Source: Natronococcus sp. A-GB7 (lineage in GTDB: Archaea; Halobacteriota; Halobacteria; Halobacteriales; Natrialbaceae). From it: a DNA stretch of 64,000 nt. Location: the NCBI RefSeq assembly GCF_029688865.1, contig NZ_JARUKV010000015.1, positions 47,324-111,323 on the forward strand. The letters are read 5' to 3'. The notes below the pieces were generated by a model, which saw nothing but the letters and a program-made list of their open reading frames with translations, ran no database searches and was not told where the DNA came from. A program made the translations under genes and the position numbers. This document shows positions 15,727 through 23,876 of the stretch, one piece after another; positions within the stretch are counted from its first letter, which is position 1, and each line of letters opens with the position of its first letter.

Positions 15727-17202
15727 ATGAGCGGAGAGGAAGCTCCCGACGCGGACGGGTCGGACGACGCAGGCGTCGTCCGACGGGATCGCTTCAGCGG
15801 CGGCCCCGCCCGGAGCTTCCTCTCCTCGCTTGCGGCCGACGAACGGATCTTCGAGGCCGACCTCGAGGTCGACCGCGCCCACGCCCTCATGCTCGCCGAG
15901 CAGGGAATCGTCGACGACGATACCGCCGGGGAGATCCTGACGGCGCTGGACGCGATCGAGGTCGACGGCCACGACTCCCTGCCCGACGGCGAGGACGTCC
16001 ACGAGGCCATCGAGACTGCGGTCATCGAACGGATCGGCGAGGACGGCGGGAAGATGCATACCGCCCGCTCGCGCAACGACGAGGTCGCGACCTGCATCCG
16101 CTATCGCCTGCGCGAGGACGTCCTCGAGGCGATCGAGACGACGCTCGCGCTTCGCGAAGCGCTGCTCGACGTCGCCGACGAGGGCCGGGAGACGATCATG
16201 CCCGGCTACACGCACCTCCAGCCGGCCCAGCCGACGACCGTCGCTCACTGGGTGCTGTCCTACGAGGGGGCGGTCCGTCGCGACACCGAACGCCTGCTCG
16301 ACGCCTACGGACGGATCAACGAGTCGCCACTGGGCGGTGCGGCGTTCGCGGGCACGACGTTCGATATCGACCGCGAGCGCACGGCCGACCTACTGGGCTT
16401 CAATGGAATCGTCGAGAACTCGATGGACGCCTCCTCGAGTCGGGACTTCCTGCTCGAGACGACCCAGGCGCTGTCGACCCACGCGACGACGCTGTCGGGG
16501 CTCGCCGAGGACCTGATCGTCTTCGCGAACCGCGGGTTCGTCGACCTCGCGGACGACTACTCGTCGACGTCGTCGATCATGCCCCAGAAGAAGAATCCCG
16601 ACACGCTCGAGCTCGTCCGCGCGGTCGCGGGCGACGCTGCGGGCGGTGTTCAGGGGCTGACGACGACGCTGAAGGGGCTGCCCCGCGCGTACAATCGCGA
16701 TCTCCAGCGGGCGACGACCCACGCCTGGGAGACCGTCGACGCCGTGACGGAGGCCGGCGAGGTCGCGGCGGGGGCGGTCGCGACGGCCGACTGGAACGAG
16801 GAGGCCCTCGCCGCGGAGGCCGGTGTGGGCTTTTCGACGGCGACCGGCGTCGCCGACCTGCTGGCGGCAAACGGGCTGCCGTTCCGAACGGCTCACGAGA
16901 TGGTCGCCCATGCCGCGGAGAACGGCGGGGATTACGACGCGCTCGAGGCCGCCGCGGGGGACGTGCTGGGAGAGCCCCTCGAGTTGTTCGTCGACCCTGC
17001 CGCCGTCGAGGACGCCCTCGATCCCGAGGCGAGCGTGGCGAGTCGGGACTCGCGGGGCGGACCCGCCCCCGAGACGGTCGCCGACCAGCTCGAGTCGGCC
17101 CGCGAGGCGCTCACGGCCGACGAAACGACGCGCGCGGCGACCGACGAGGCGCTCGAGGACGCCCACGCGGCGCTTCGCGAGGAGGTGAATCGGTATGTCT
17201 AA
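15727..17202 (+). CDS. argH: Argininosuccinate lyase
   Basis: The 491-residue product belongs to the fumarase/aspartase superfamily. The signature SSIMPQKKNPD lies at 282-292, and TARSRNDEVAT and GYTHLQPAQPTTV supply other active-site elements. It splits argininosuccinate into arginine and fumarate. It follows argG with a one-base gap and is surely cotranscribed. The C-terminal stretch is Ala/Glu-rich. The last codons overlap a short ATG frame (17195-17287). Confidence 0.97.
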   Translation: MSGEEAPDADGSDDAGVVRRDRFSGGPARSFLSSLAADERIFEADLEVDRAHALMLAEQGIVDDDTAGEILTALDAIEVDGHDSLPDGEDVHEAIETAVIERIGEDGGKMHTARSRNDEVATCIRYRLREDVLEAIETTLALREALLDVADEGRETIMPGYTHLQPAQPTTVAHWVLSYEGAVRRDTERLLDAYGRINESPLGGAAFAGTTFDIDRERTADLLGFNGIVENSMDASSSRDFLLETTQALSTHATTLSGLAEDLIVFANRGFVDLADDYSSTSSIMPQKKNPDTLELVRAVAGDAAGGVQGLTTTLKGLPRAYNRDLQRATTHAWETVDAVTEAGEVAAGAVATADWNEEALAAEAGVGFSTATGVADLLAANGLPFRTAHEMVAHAAENGGDYDALEAAAGDVLGEPLELFVDPAAVEDALDPEASVASRDSRGGPAPETVADQLESAREALTADETTRAATDEALEDAHAALREEVNRYV

Positions 17203-17287
17203 CGGGTTCGTTCCTCGAGGCCCGATTCGACCGGGCGTAGCGACCCCGCCGCCGTCCCCGCGAGGGGACAATATACAACCTGAATGA
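17195..17287 (+). CDS. Possible 30-residue peptide overlapping the argH stop
   Basis: ATG 17195 lies inside the last argH codons in another frame and opens a 30-codon frame (MSNGFVPRGPIRPGVATPPP, then SPRGDNIQPE) ending in TGA. Position suggests translational coupling to argH. It is proline- and glycine-rich with no recognised domain. A chance frame in G+C-rich DNA is an equal possibility. Confidence 0.25.
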   Translation: MSNGFVPRGPIRPGVATPPPSPRGDNIQPE

Positions 17288-17321
17288 TACGAGGGACAAA
17301 ATCTGCCGGAAAACGACAGTC

Positions 17322-17338
17322 ACACACCGTTAGTGTGT
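17322..17338. promoter_or_regulatory. Inverted repeat ACACAC-CGTTA-GTGTGT upstream of argW
   Basis: Two perfect 6-base arms with a 5-base spacer lie 38 bases before the argW TATA box and 72 bases before the start codon. It could be an operator of the argW-argF operon or the tail of the argGH transcript. Confidence 0.35.
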
Positions 17339-17345
17339 AGTGCAA

Positions 17346-17383
17346 CTATTGTAATCTTTCTGTTAGGTTCGAAGGTTTTAAGG
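17346..17383 (+). promoter_or_regulatory. Promoter of the argW-argX-argC-argB-argD-lysK-argF operon
   Basis: The TATA box ttttaagg (17376-17383) is 27-34 bases before ATG 17410. The upstream block ctattg-taatctttct (17346-17361) resembles the one before argG. The two arginine transcription units therefore appear to share a control element. Confidence 0.5.
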
Positions 17384-17409
17384 GTACTGCGCTCCCAGTT
17401 CGGAGTACA

Positions 17410-17574
17410 ATGACAGAATGCGTCGAGTGTGGGGCGGAAGTGTCCCTGCACGACGATCTGGAAGTGGGAGAGATCGTTGACTGTACGACCTGCGGAGCCG
17501 AGTTGGAAGTCGTCGACACCGAGCCGCCAGTCCTCGAGCGAGCCCCGGAGCTCGAAGAGGACTGGGGTGAGTGA
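17410..17574 (+). CDS. argW: Amino-group carrier protein LysW/ArgW
   Basis: A 54-residue zinc-ribbon protein with CxxC pairs at Cys4/Cys7 and Cys25/Cys28 and the diagnostic C-terminus EDWGE. The gamma-carboxyl of the terminal Glu54 is where glutamate is attached by ArgX, so that later intermediates are handled while protein-bound. In this locus, next to argC, argB, argD, argF and argGH, it serves arginine synthesis. It overlaps argX by 4 bases (GTGA). Confidence 0.95.
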   Translation: MTECVECGAEVSLHDDLEVGEIVDCTTCGAELEVVDTEPPVLERAPELEEDWGE

Positions 17575-18455
17575 CCTTGCAGATAGGAATACTCTACTCC
17601 CGGATCCGCAAGGACGAGAAGCTCCTCCTCTCGGAGCTGCGCGAGCGCGACCACGACGTCACGAAGATCGACGTCCGCAAGCAGACGTTCGACATCGGCG
17701 ACGCCCCCGAGGAGTTCGCCGACCTCGACGTCGTCGTCGACCGCTGTCTGGCCACGAGCCGCAGCCTCTACGCAACGCAGTTTTTCGAGGCCTACGGCAT
17801 CCCCGTGGTCAACAGCAACGAGACGGCCGAGATCTGCGCCGATAAAGTCAAAAACAGCCTCGCACTCGAGAAGGCCGGAGTCCCCACGCCCGCGACGAAG
17901 GTCGCGTTCACCAAGGAGACTGCCCTCGAGGCGATCGAGGAGTTTGGCTACCCGTGCGTGCTCAAACCCGTCGTCGGCTCCTGGGGTCGCCTGATGGCCA
18001 AGATCGACTCCCGCGACGCCGCGGAGGCGATCTTAGAGCACAAGGCGACGCTGGGCCACTACGAGCACAAGGTGTTCTACGTCCAGGAGTTCGTCGAGAA
18101 ACCCGGACGGGACATCCGCGTCGTCGCGATCGACGGCGAACCCGTTGCGGGAATGGTTCGCTCGTCAGACCACTGGATCACGAACGCCGCAAAGGGTGCG
18201 GAGACGAACGTCTTCGAACCAGACGCTGACGCGAAAGAGCTGGTCCAGAAGGCCAGCGACGCCGTCGGCGGCGGACTGCTGGGCGTCGACCTCATGGAGA
18301 CCGAGGACGGGTACACCGTCCACGAGGTCAACCACACCGTCGAGTTCAAGGCGCTCAACGACGCCGTCGACACCGACGTCGCCGGCGCGGTCGTCGACTG
18401 GCTCGAGGAGAAAGCCGCCGAGAACGACGGCAAGGAAGTCGAGGTGACGTTTTAA
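17571..18455 (+). CDS. argX: Glutamate--[LysW] ligase, ATP-grasp (LysX/ArgX family)
   Basis: The 294-residue RimK-like ATP-grasp ligase begins MTLQIGILYSRIRKDEKLL and has CVLKPVVGSWGRLMAKI (ATP-binding) and GVDLMETEDGYTVHEVNHTVEFK (metal-binding E/N region). It attaches glutamate to the C-terminal Glu of ArgW. GTG is the start and overlaps the argW stop, so translation is coupled. Neighbouring arg genes indicate glutamate rather than aminoadipate as the substrate; that specificity is inferred from context. Confidence 0.93.
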   Translation: MTLQIGILYSRIRKDEKLLLSELRERDHDVTKIDVRKQTFDIGDAPEEFADLDVVVDRCLATSRSLYATQFFEAYGIPVVNSNETAEICADKVKNSLALEKAGVPTPATKVAFTKETALEAIEEFGYPCVLKPVVGSWGRLMAKIDSRDAAEAILEHKATLGHYEHKVFYVQEFVEKPGRDIRVVAIDGEPVAGMVRSSDHWITNAAKGAETNVFEPDADAKELVQKASDAVGGGLLGVDLMETEDGYTVHEVNHTVEFKALNDAVDTDVAGAVVDWLEEKAAENDGKEVEVTF

Positions 18456-19531
18456 TGGCCGTCGGCACCGACGCCAGCGCGGACGAATCCGCCGAGACCG
18501 TCACCGCCACGGTCATCGGCGGGAGCGGTTTTACCGGGGGAGAACTCCTCCGACTGCTCGCCGGCCACCCCAACTTCGATCTCGCGGAAGTGACGAGCCG
18601 CTCGAAGGCCGGCAAGAGCGTCGGCTCGGTTCACCCGCCGCTGCGGGGAACCGATCTGCGCTTTACGGAACCCGACGACCTCGAGAGCGTCGACGTCCTC
18701 TTTGCGGCGACGCCACACGGCGTCTCGATGGGACAGGTCGACGAGTTCTTCGAGGTCGCGGACACGGTCGTCGACCTCTCGGCGGACTTTCGGCTCGACA
18801 CCGAGGAGCAGTACGACGAGTGGTACGACGGCCACACCGCACCCGAGTATCTCGAGAAGGCCGAGTACGCCCTGCCCGAGATCAACCGCGAGAACCTCCC
18901 CGGTGCGGAGCTGATCGCCGGCGGGGGCTGTAACGCAACCGCAACCATTCTCGGCCTCTACCCGCTGTTCGAGCACGGTATCCTCGAGGGCGGCGAGCAG
19001 GTCGTCGTCGACGTGAAGGTCGGCTCCTCCGAAGGGGGTGCCGGCGGGGGCGAGGCGTCCTCGCATCCGGAACGGTCCGGTGTCGTCCGTCCGTACGCGC
19101 CGACAGGCCACCGTCACGAGGCCGAGATCGAGCAGTTCCTCGACACGAGCGTCGCCTTCACCTGCCACGCCGTGGACATGATCCGCGGCGCCAGCGCGAC
19201 GGGTCACGTCTTCCCGTCGGGACCGGTGTCGAAGGGCGACCTCTGGAAAGCGTACAGGGGGAGCTACGAGGACGAGCCGTTCGTCCGCATGGCCGCGGGC
19301 GGCTCCGGGGTCTATCGCTACCCCGAACCCAAATCGGTGGCGGGCACCAACCTCGCCGAGGTCGGTTTCGAACTCGATCCCTCGAACAAACGCATCGTCG
19401 TCTTCTCGGCGATCGACAACATGATGAAGGGATCGGCCGGGCAGGCGGTCCACGCCGCCAACATCGCGCTCGGTCTCGAGGAGACGGCCGGACTCGAGTT
19501 TACGGGGCTTCACCCCGTGGGGGCGCCCTGA
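18455..19531 (+). CDS. argC: [LysW]-glutamyl-phosphate reductase
   Basis: The 358-residue product has the NAD(P)-binding start TATVIGGSGFTGGELLRLLA and the catalytic cysteine in GGGCNATAT (Cys159). It reduces the LysW-bound gamma-glutamyl phosphate to the semialdehyde with NADPH. The start codon overlaps the argX stop by one base (TAATG). Length agrees with ArgC/LysY enzymes. Confidence 0.95.
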   Translation: MAVGTDASADESAETVTATVIGGSGFTGGELLRLLAGHPNFDLAEVTSRSKAGKSVGSVHPPLRGTDLRFTEPDDLESVDVLFAATPHGVSMGQVDEFFEVADTVVDLSADFRLDTEEQYDEWYDGHTAPEYLEKAEYALPEINRENLPGAELIAGGGCNATATILGLYPLFEHGILEGGEQVVVDVKVGSSEGGAGGGEASSHPERSGVVRPYAPTGHRHEAEIEQFLDTSVAFTCHAVDMIRGASATGHVFPSGPVSKGDLWKAYRGSYEDEPFVRMAAGGSGVYRYPEPKSVAGTNLAEVGFELDPSNKRIVVFSAIDNMMKGSAGQAVHAANIALGLEETAGLEFTGLHPVGAP

Positions 19532-19532
19532 G

Positions 19533-20387
19533 ATGACTACGGTAGTTAAGGTCGGTGGCGCTCGCGCCGTCGACCCCGAGGGTGCGCTCGCGGACGTCGC
19601 CTCCCTCGTCGAGGACGGCGAGGACGTGGTCCTCACCCACGGCGGCTCGACGGCCGTCGACGAGACCCTCGAGGAGCTCGGGCAGGAACCCACCTACGTC
19701 GAGACGCCCGGCGGCGTCGTCGGTCGCTTTACCGACGAGGACACCATGGACGTCTTCAAGATGGTGATGCCGGGCAAGCTCAACACCGACCTCGTCGAGA
19801 GTCTCCAGAACGAGGGCGTAAACGCCGTCGGGCTCTCGGGGACGGACGGCAAGCTCCTCGAAGGGAAACGCAAGTCCGCCGTCCGGGTGAAGGAGGACGG
19901 CAAGAAGAAAATCAAGCGCGGCGACCACTCGGGGAAGATCGAATCGGTCAACGCCGACCTGCTCGAGACGATGCTCGAGGGCGGCTACACGCCCGTCGTC
20001 TCCGTCCCGATGCTGGGAAAGGAGAAGTCGAGCGGGTACACGGCCGTCAACGCCGACGCCGACCGGGCAGCCGCCGCGATCGCGGGCGCGCTCGAGGCCG
20101 ACCTGGTCGTCCTCACCGACGTCTCGGGGATCTACGAGGACCCGGACGACGAGTCGACGCGGATCGACTCCGCGTCGACACCTGAGGAGTTCGAAGCCGT
20201 CGAGGACGCCGCCGAAGGGTTCATGACCAAGAAGGTGATGGCCGCGACGGAGGCCCTCGAGGGCGGCGCGTCCTCGGTGGTCGTCGCGTCCGCGAACGCG
20301 GACGCACCGATAACGAGCGCGCTCGAGGGCGAGGGGACGACTCTCGAGCCGGGTGCGCTCGCCGACGGCGAGGAGGTGGCACAGTGA
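19533..20387 (+). CDS. argB: [LysW]-glutamate kinase
   Basis: The 284-residue amino acid kinase-family protein opens TTVVKVGGARAVDPEG and contains HGGSTAVDETLEELG and LTDVSGIYEDPDDE. It phosphorylates LysW-bound glutamate ahead of ArgC. It sits one base after argC and overlaps argD by 4 bases. A DNA-level quirk is a Lys-rich insert (KGKRKSAVRVKEDGKKKIKR), typical of the LysZ branch. Confidence 0.95.
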   Translation: MTTVVKVGGARAVDPEGALADVASLVEDGEDVVLTHGGSTAVDETLEELGQEPTYVETPGGVVGRFTDEDTMDVFKMVMPGKLNTDLVESLQNEGVNAVGLSGTDGKLLEGKRKSAVRVKEDGKKKIKRGDHSGKIESVNADLLETMLEGGYTPVVSVPMLGKEKSSGYTAVNADADRAAAAIAGALEADLVVLTDVSGIYEDPDDESTRIDSASTPEEFEAVEDAAEGFMTKKVMAATEALEGGASSVVVASANADAPITSALEGEGTTLEPGALADGEEVAQ

Positions 20388-21538
20388 GCGACCACGACTT
20401 TATCTCCGGCAGCAAACCGATCGGCATCGAACGCGGCGAGGGACCGTCCCTCTACACCGCCGACGGGACGGAGTACTTGGACGCTGGCGCGAGCTACGCC
20501 TGTACGCCGCTTGGCCACTCCCATCCCGCAGTCGTCGACGCGGTCCAGGAGCAGGTCGGCAAGCTGACGTTCGTCGACTCCTCGTTTCCCGTCCAGTCGC
20601 GCGAGGACGCCTACGCTGCGTTCGTCGCGGCGGCGCCCGACGATCTCGAGTCGGCCTGGTTCTGTAATTCGGGGACCGAGGCCAACGAGGCCGCGCTGAA
20701 GTTCGCCCGTTCTGCGACCGGCGAGTCGAAGATCATCGCGGCGACCCGCTCGTTCCACGGTCGGACGATGGGGTCGCTCGCGGCCACCTGGAAGGACAAG
20801 TACAAGAAGCCGTTCGAGCCCCTGGCCGGCGACGTGGAGTTCGTCCCGTACGGCGAAGGCAAGGAGCTCGCGGCCGCCGTCGACGACGAGACCGCGGCCG
20901 TCATTCTCGAGCCGATCCAGGGCGAGGGCGGGATCAACCTCCCGCCCGCGGGCTACCTCGAGACCGCTCGCCAACTGACCGAGGAGGCCGGTGCGGCGCT
21001 GATCTTCGACGAGGTCCAGACCGGGATGGGCCGCACGGGGTCGATGTGGGCCTGCCAGAACGCGGGCGTCACCCCCGACGTGCTCACCGCGGCGAAGGGC
21101 CTCGGTAACGGTCTGCCCGTCGGCGCCGTCGCAGTCCAGGACTGGATCGCCGACGGGGCGGCCTCGCACAACGCCACGTTCAGCGGCGGTCCGGTCGTTT
21201 CCGCCGCGGTCCACGCGACGATCTCGACGCTGGTCGAGGAGGAGTGGCCCGCCCACGCCGCCGAGGTCGGCGACTACCTCGTTGACGAGCTCGAGGCCGC
21301 TCTCGGCGACGCGGTCCGCGAGGTCCGCGGCGAGGGGCTACTCGTCGGGATCGAGCTGAAACGCGGCGCGAACCGCGTCGCCCGCGATCTGGCGATGAAC
21401 CATCAGATCCTGGCGCTGCCGGCGGGTCGGACCGTCCTGCGTCTGCTCCCGCCGCTCGTGATCGACGAGGAGGAAGCGGATCGACTCGTGGACGCACTGG
21501 CCGACCTCGTCGCGCCCGAAGCCACTCCCGAATCATGA
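20384..21538 (+). CDS. argD: [LysW]-glutamate-semialdehyde aminotransferase
   Basis: A 384-residue class III aminotransferase. The PLP lysine is Lys238 (LTAAKGLGNGLPVG), and LIFDEVQTGMGRTG supplies the PLP-contact Asp. It transaminates the LysW-bound semialdehyde to LysW-ornithine. It starts at GTG 20384, overlapping argB by 4 bases, and overlaps lysK by 4 bases. Confidence 0.95.
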   Translation: MSDHDFISGSKPIGIERGEGPSLYTADGTEYLDAGASYACTPLGHSHPAVVDAVQEQVGKLTFVDSSFPVQSREDAYAAFVAAAPDDLESAWFCNSGTEANEAALKFARSATGESKIIAATRSFHGRTMGSLAATWKDKYKKPFEPLAGDVEFVPYGEGKELAAAVDDETAAVILEPIQGEGGINLPPAGYLETARQLTEEAGAALIFDEVQTGMGRTGSMWACQNAGVTPDVLTAAKGLGNGLPVGAVAVQDWIADGAASHNATFSGGPVVSAAVHATISTLVEEEWPAHAAEVGDYLVDELEAALGDAVREVRGEGLLVGIELKRGANRVARDLAMNHQILALPAGRTVLRLLPPLVIDEEEADRLVDALADLVAPEATPES

Positions 21539-22644
21539 ACGCGAGCGTGACCGAATCAGTCGAGGTATCGTCGGAGGACGCGCGGAACCTGCTGGTCGAT
21601 CTCGTTTCGATCCCCTCGCCGACGGACGAGGAACGGAAAGCTGCCGAACGGCTCGTCGAGTTCTTCGCGGCCAACGGTCGCGAGGCCTGGATCGACGAGG
21701 TCGGCAACGTCCGCGCGCCCGCCGACGACGCGGTTCTCCTGACCTCCCACGTCGATACGGTTCCGGGAGAGATTCCGGTCGAGGTACGTCCCGCAGACGC
21801 CGAGGACGTCGAGGACGAGGTCGCCGAGGAGGAAGGCGAGGACGTCCTCTGGGGGCGCGGAAGCGTCGACGCTACGGGCCCGCTGGCCGCGATGGCGGTC
21901 GCCGCCGTCCGAACGGGCGTCTCCTTCGTCGGTGTCGTCGGCGAGGAGACCAGCTCCCGGGGTGCCCGTCACCTGGTCGTCGACCGCGAGGAACCCGACG
22001 CCGTCGTCAACGGCGAGCCAAGCGGCACGACCGGGATCACGCTGGGGTACCGGGGCTTTCTCTCCGGCACCTACGTCGCGACCAGCGAGTCGGGCCACAC
22101 CTCCCGACCCGAACCCAACGCGATCCAGCACGCCACCGAGTGGTGGACCAACGTCGAGGCCGCCTTCGAACACGACGAGTACACGCCCGTCTTCGAACGG
22201 GTCACCGCCAAGCCGGTCGACATCGACGGCGGGATCAGCGAGGACGGCCTCTCCGTCGAGGCGACCCTCCAGGCCCAGCTGCGGATCCCCCCGTCCCTGG
22301 ACGCCGAATCGGTCCGTGAAACGGCCGAGGCCGAACTCGAGATCGGCACCGTCTCCTGGGCCGAGCCGATCCCGCCGGTGATGGAGAGTCCTCGGACCGA
22401 GGTCGCCCGCGCGTTCCGCGCGGCGATCCGCAAGGAGGGCTGTGATCCGCGGCTGCTCCGGAAGACCGGCACCAGCGACATGAACCTCTACGCCGGCGCG
22501 TGGGGCTGTCCGATGGTGACGTACGGTCCGGGTAACTCCGAGCTGGACCACGCGCCCGGCGAACGCCTCTCGCTCGCCGAGTTCGACCGCTCGGTCGACG
22601 TGCTGACACGGGTCGCGACGACCCTCCGCGGAGGCGACGACTGA
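21535..22644 (+). CDS. lysK: [LysW]-ornithine hydrolase (M20 family)
   Basis: A 369-residue M20 metallohydrolase. LLTSHVDTVPG provides the first metal-binding His/Asp, GRGSVDATGPLAAM the bridging Asp, and VGEETSSRGARHLV the catalytic Glu; TSDMNLYAG near the C-terminus is also family-typical. It releases ornithine from the LysW carrier. In this arginine cluster it acts as the ArgE-equivalent. It overlaps argD by 4 bases and argF by one. Confidence 0.93.
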   Translation: MNASVTESVEVSSEDARNLLVDLVSIPSPTDEERKAAERLVEFFAANGREAWIDEVGNVRAPADDAVLLTSHVDTVPGEIPVEVRPADAEDVEDEVAEEEGEDVLWGRGSVDATGPLAAMAVAAVRTGVSFVGVVGEETSSRGARHLVVDREEPDAVVNGEPSGTTGITLGYRGFLSGTYVATSESGHTSRPEPNAIQHATEWWTNVEAAFEHDEYTPVFERVTAKPVDIDGGISEDGLSVEATLQAQLRIPPSLDAESVRETAEAELEIGTVSWAEPIPPVMESPRTEVARAFRAAIRKEGCDPRLLRKTGTSDMNLYAGAWGCPMVTYGPGNSELDHAPGERLSLAEFDRSVDVLTRVATTLRGGDD

Positions 22645-23561
22645 TGTCGGCGTCCGACCCGCGGCACTTCCTCGAGATCGACGACCTCTCGCAATCGGAA
22701 CTGCTGACCGTTCTCGACCGAGCCAGCGAGTACGAACGCGCCCAGGAGCGCGGCGAGGACCACGCCGATCTGGCGGGTCAGACGCTGGGGATGATCTTCC
22801 AGAAACCCAGCACCCGGACGCGCGTCTCCTTCGAGACCGGGATGACTCAGCTCGGCGGTCACGCGATCTTCCTCGGAGCTGACGACATCCAGCTCGGACG
22901 GGGCGAGCCCCTCAAGGATACCTCGAGAACGCTGTCGCGCTACGTTGACGTCGTGATGGCGCGGCTGTTCAGACACGAGAACGTCGAGGTGCTCGCGGAG
23001 TACGCGTCGGTTCCCGTCGTGAACGGGCTCACCAACGATGCCCACCCCTGCCAGACGCTCGCGGATCTGCTGACGATCCGTGAGGAGATGGACGGGTTCG
23101 ACGGCGTCTCGGCGGCGTGGGTCGGCGACGGAAACAACGTCGCCCAGTCGTTCGTGATCGGCGCGGCGCTGGCCGACATCGACCTGACGGTCGCGACACC
23201 CGACGGATACGGCATCGACGATGCCGTTCTCGAGCGCGCTCGCGAACTCGGCGGCGATCCGACGACCACGACCGATCCCGTCGACGCGGTCACAGATGCG
23301 GACATCGTCTACACCGACGTCTGGACCAGCATGGGCCAGGAAGACGAGTACGACGTCCGGATGGACGCCTTCGAGGGGTTCCAGGTCAACGCGGACCTGC
23401 TCGAGGGCGCGAACGACGCCTCGGTGATGCACTGTCTGCCGGCCCACCGCGGCGAGGAGATCACCGACGACGTCATCGAGAGCGAGTGCTCGATCGTCTT
23501 CGACCAGGCCGAAAACCGGCTCCACGCCCAGAAGGCGCTGTTGAGCTGGCTGCTCGAGTGA
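22644..23561 (+). CDS. argF: Ornithine carbamoyltransferase
   Basis: A 305-residue transcarbamylase. The carbamoyl-phosphate loop STRTR is at 56-60 and the ornithine-binding motif HCLPAH lies near residue 263. It converts ornithine and carbamoyl phosphate to citrulline, which feeds argG at the start of the block. It is the last gene of the operon; a T6 run lies 33 bases after the stop. Confidence 0.97.
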   Translation: MSASDPRHFLEIDDLSQSELLTVLDRASEYERAQERGEDHADLAGQTLGMIFQKPSTRTRVSFETGMTQLGGHAIFLGADDIQLGRGEPLKDTSRTLSRYVDVVMARLFRHENVEVLAEYASVPVVNGLTNDAHPCQTLADLLTIREEMDGFDGVSAAWVGDGNNVAQSFVIGAALADIDLTVATPDGYGIDDAVLERARELGGDPTTTTDPVDAVTDADIVYTDVWTSMGQEDEYDVRMDAFEGFQVNADLLEGANDASVMHCLPAHRGEEITDDVIESECSIVFDQAENRLHAQKALLSWLLE

Positions 23562-23593
23562 GTCGTCGACCGCGAACGACGCAAGCGATCGCG

Positions 23594-23599
23594 TTTTTT
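23594..23599 (+). terminator. T6 tract after argF, probable transcription stop
   Basis: Archaeal termination commonly uses T-rich tracts. This is the only such run in the argF-thrC interval. Confidence 0.4.
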
Positions 23600-23668
23600 G
23601 CCCAGTTCTTCTGTGCGAGGGGTCAGCTTCGCCGACTCGAGTGGAAAACGGGTGGGCCGTACGCATGG

Positions 23669-23698
23669 AAGACACTGCTGAGCTGGCTGCCCGAGTAG
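23669..23698 (+). pseudogene. Decayed copy of the argF 3' end
   Basis: The frame encodes KTLLSWLPE then a stop, against KALLSWLLE then a stop at the true argF end (23532-23561); 24 of 30 bases agree by eye. The 315-base interval 23562-23876 otherwise has no gene. A short local duplication or an old insertion that regenerated the argF end would explain it. Confidence 0.5.
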
Positions 23699-23876
23699 GC
23701 GGTTGTAGTGAGGGCCGGAACTGTTGAGGAATTGATGACTGTGACTGCTCTTGCCCCATCACTCGAGGGATTCCCGCTGCTTCGCCGCCTTCCCGAGACG
23801 GTCGGTGACGAACGACCGGCCGGCAGCGCTCACGCCAATCAGCCCACTTTTCTCCGTCGCCTCCCACGTTCCGGTA

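Noticed and set aside
14448..16097. A 549-codon minus-strand frame opposite argG and argH
   Set aside because: Shadow frame created by the skewed third-codon composition of the arginine genes; no motif or promoter.
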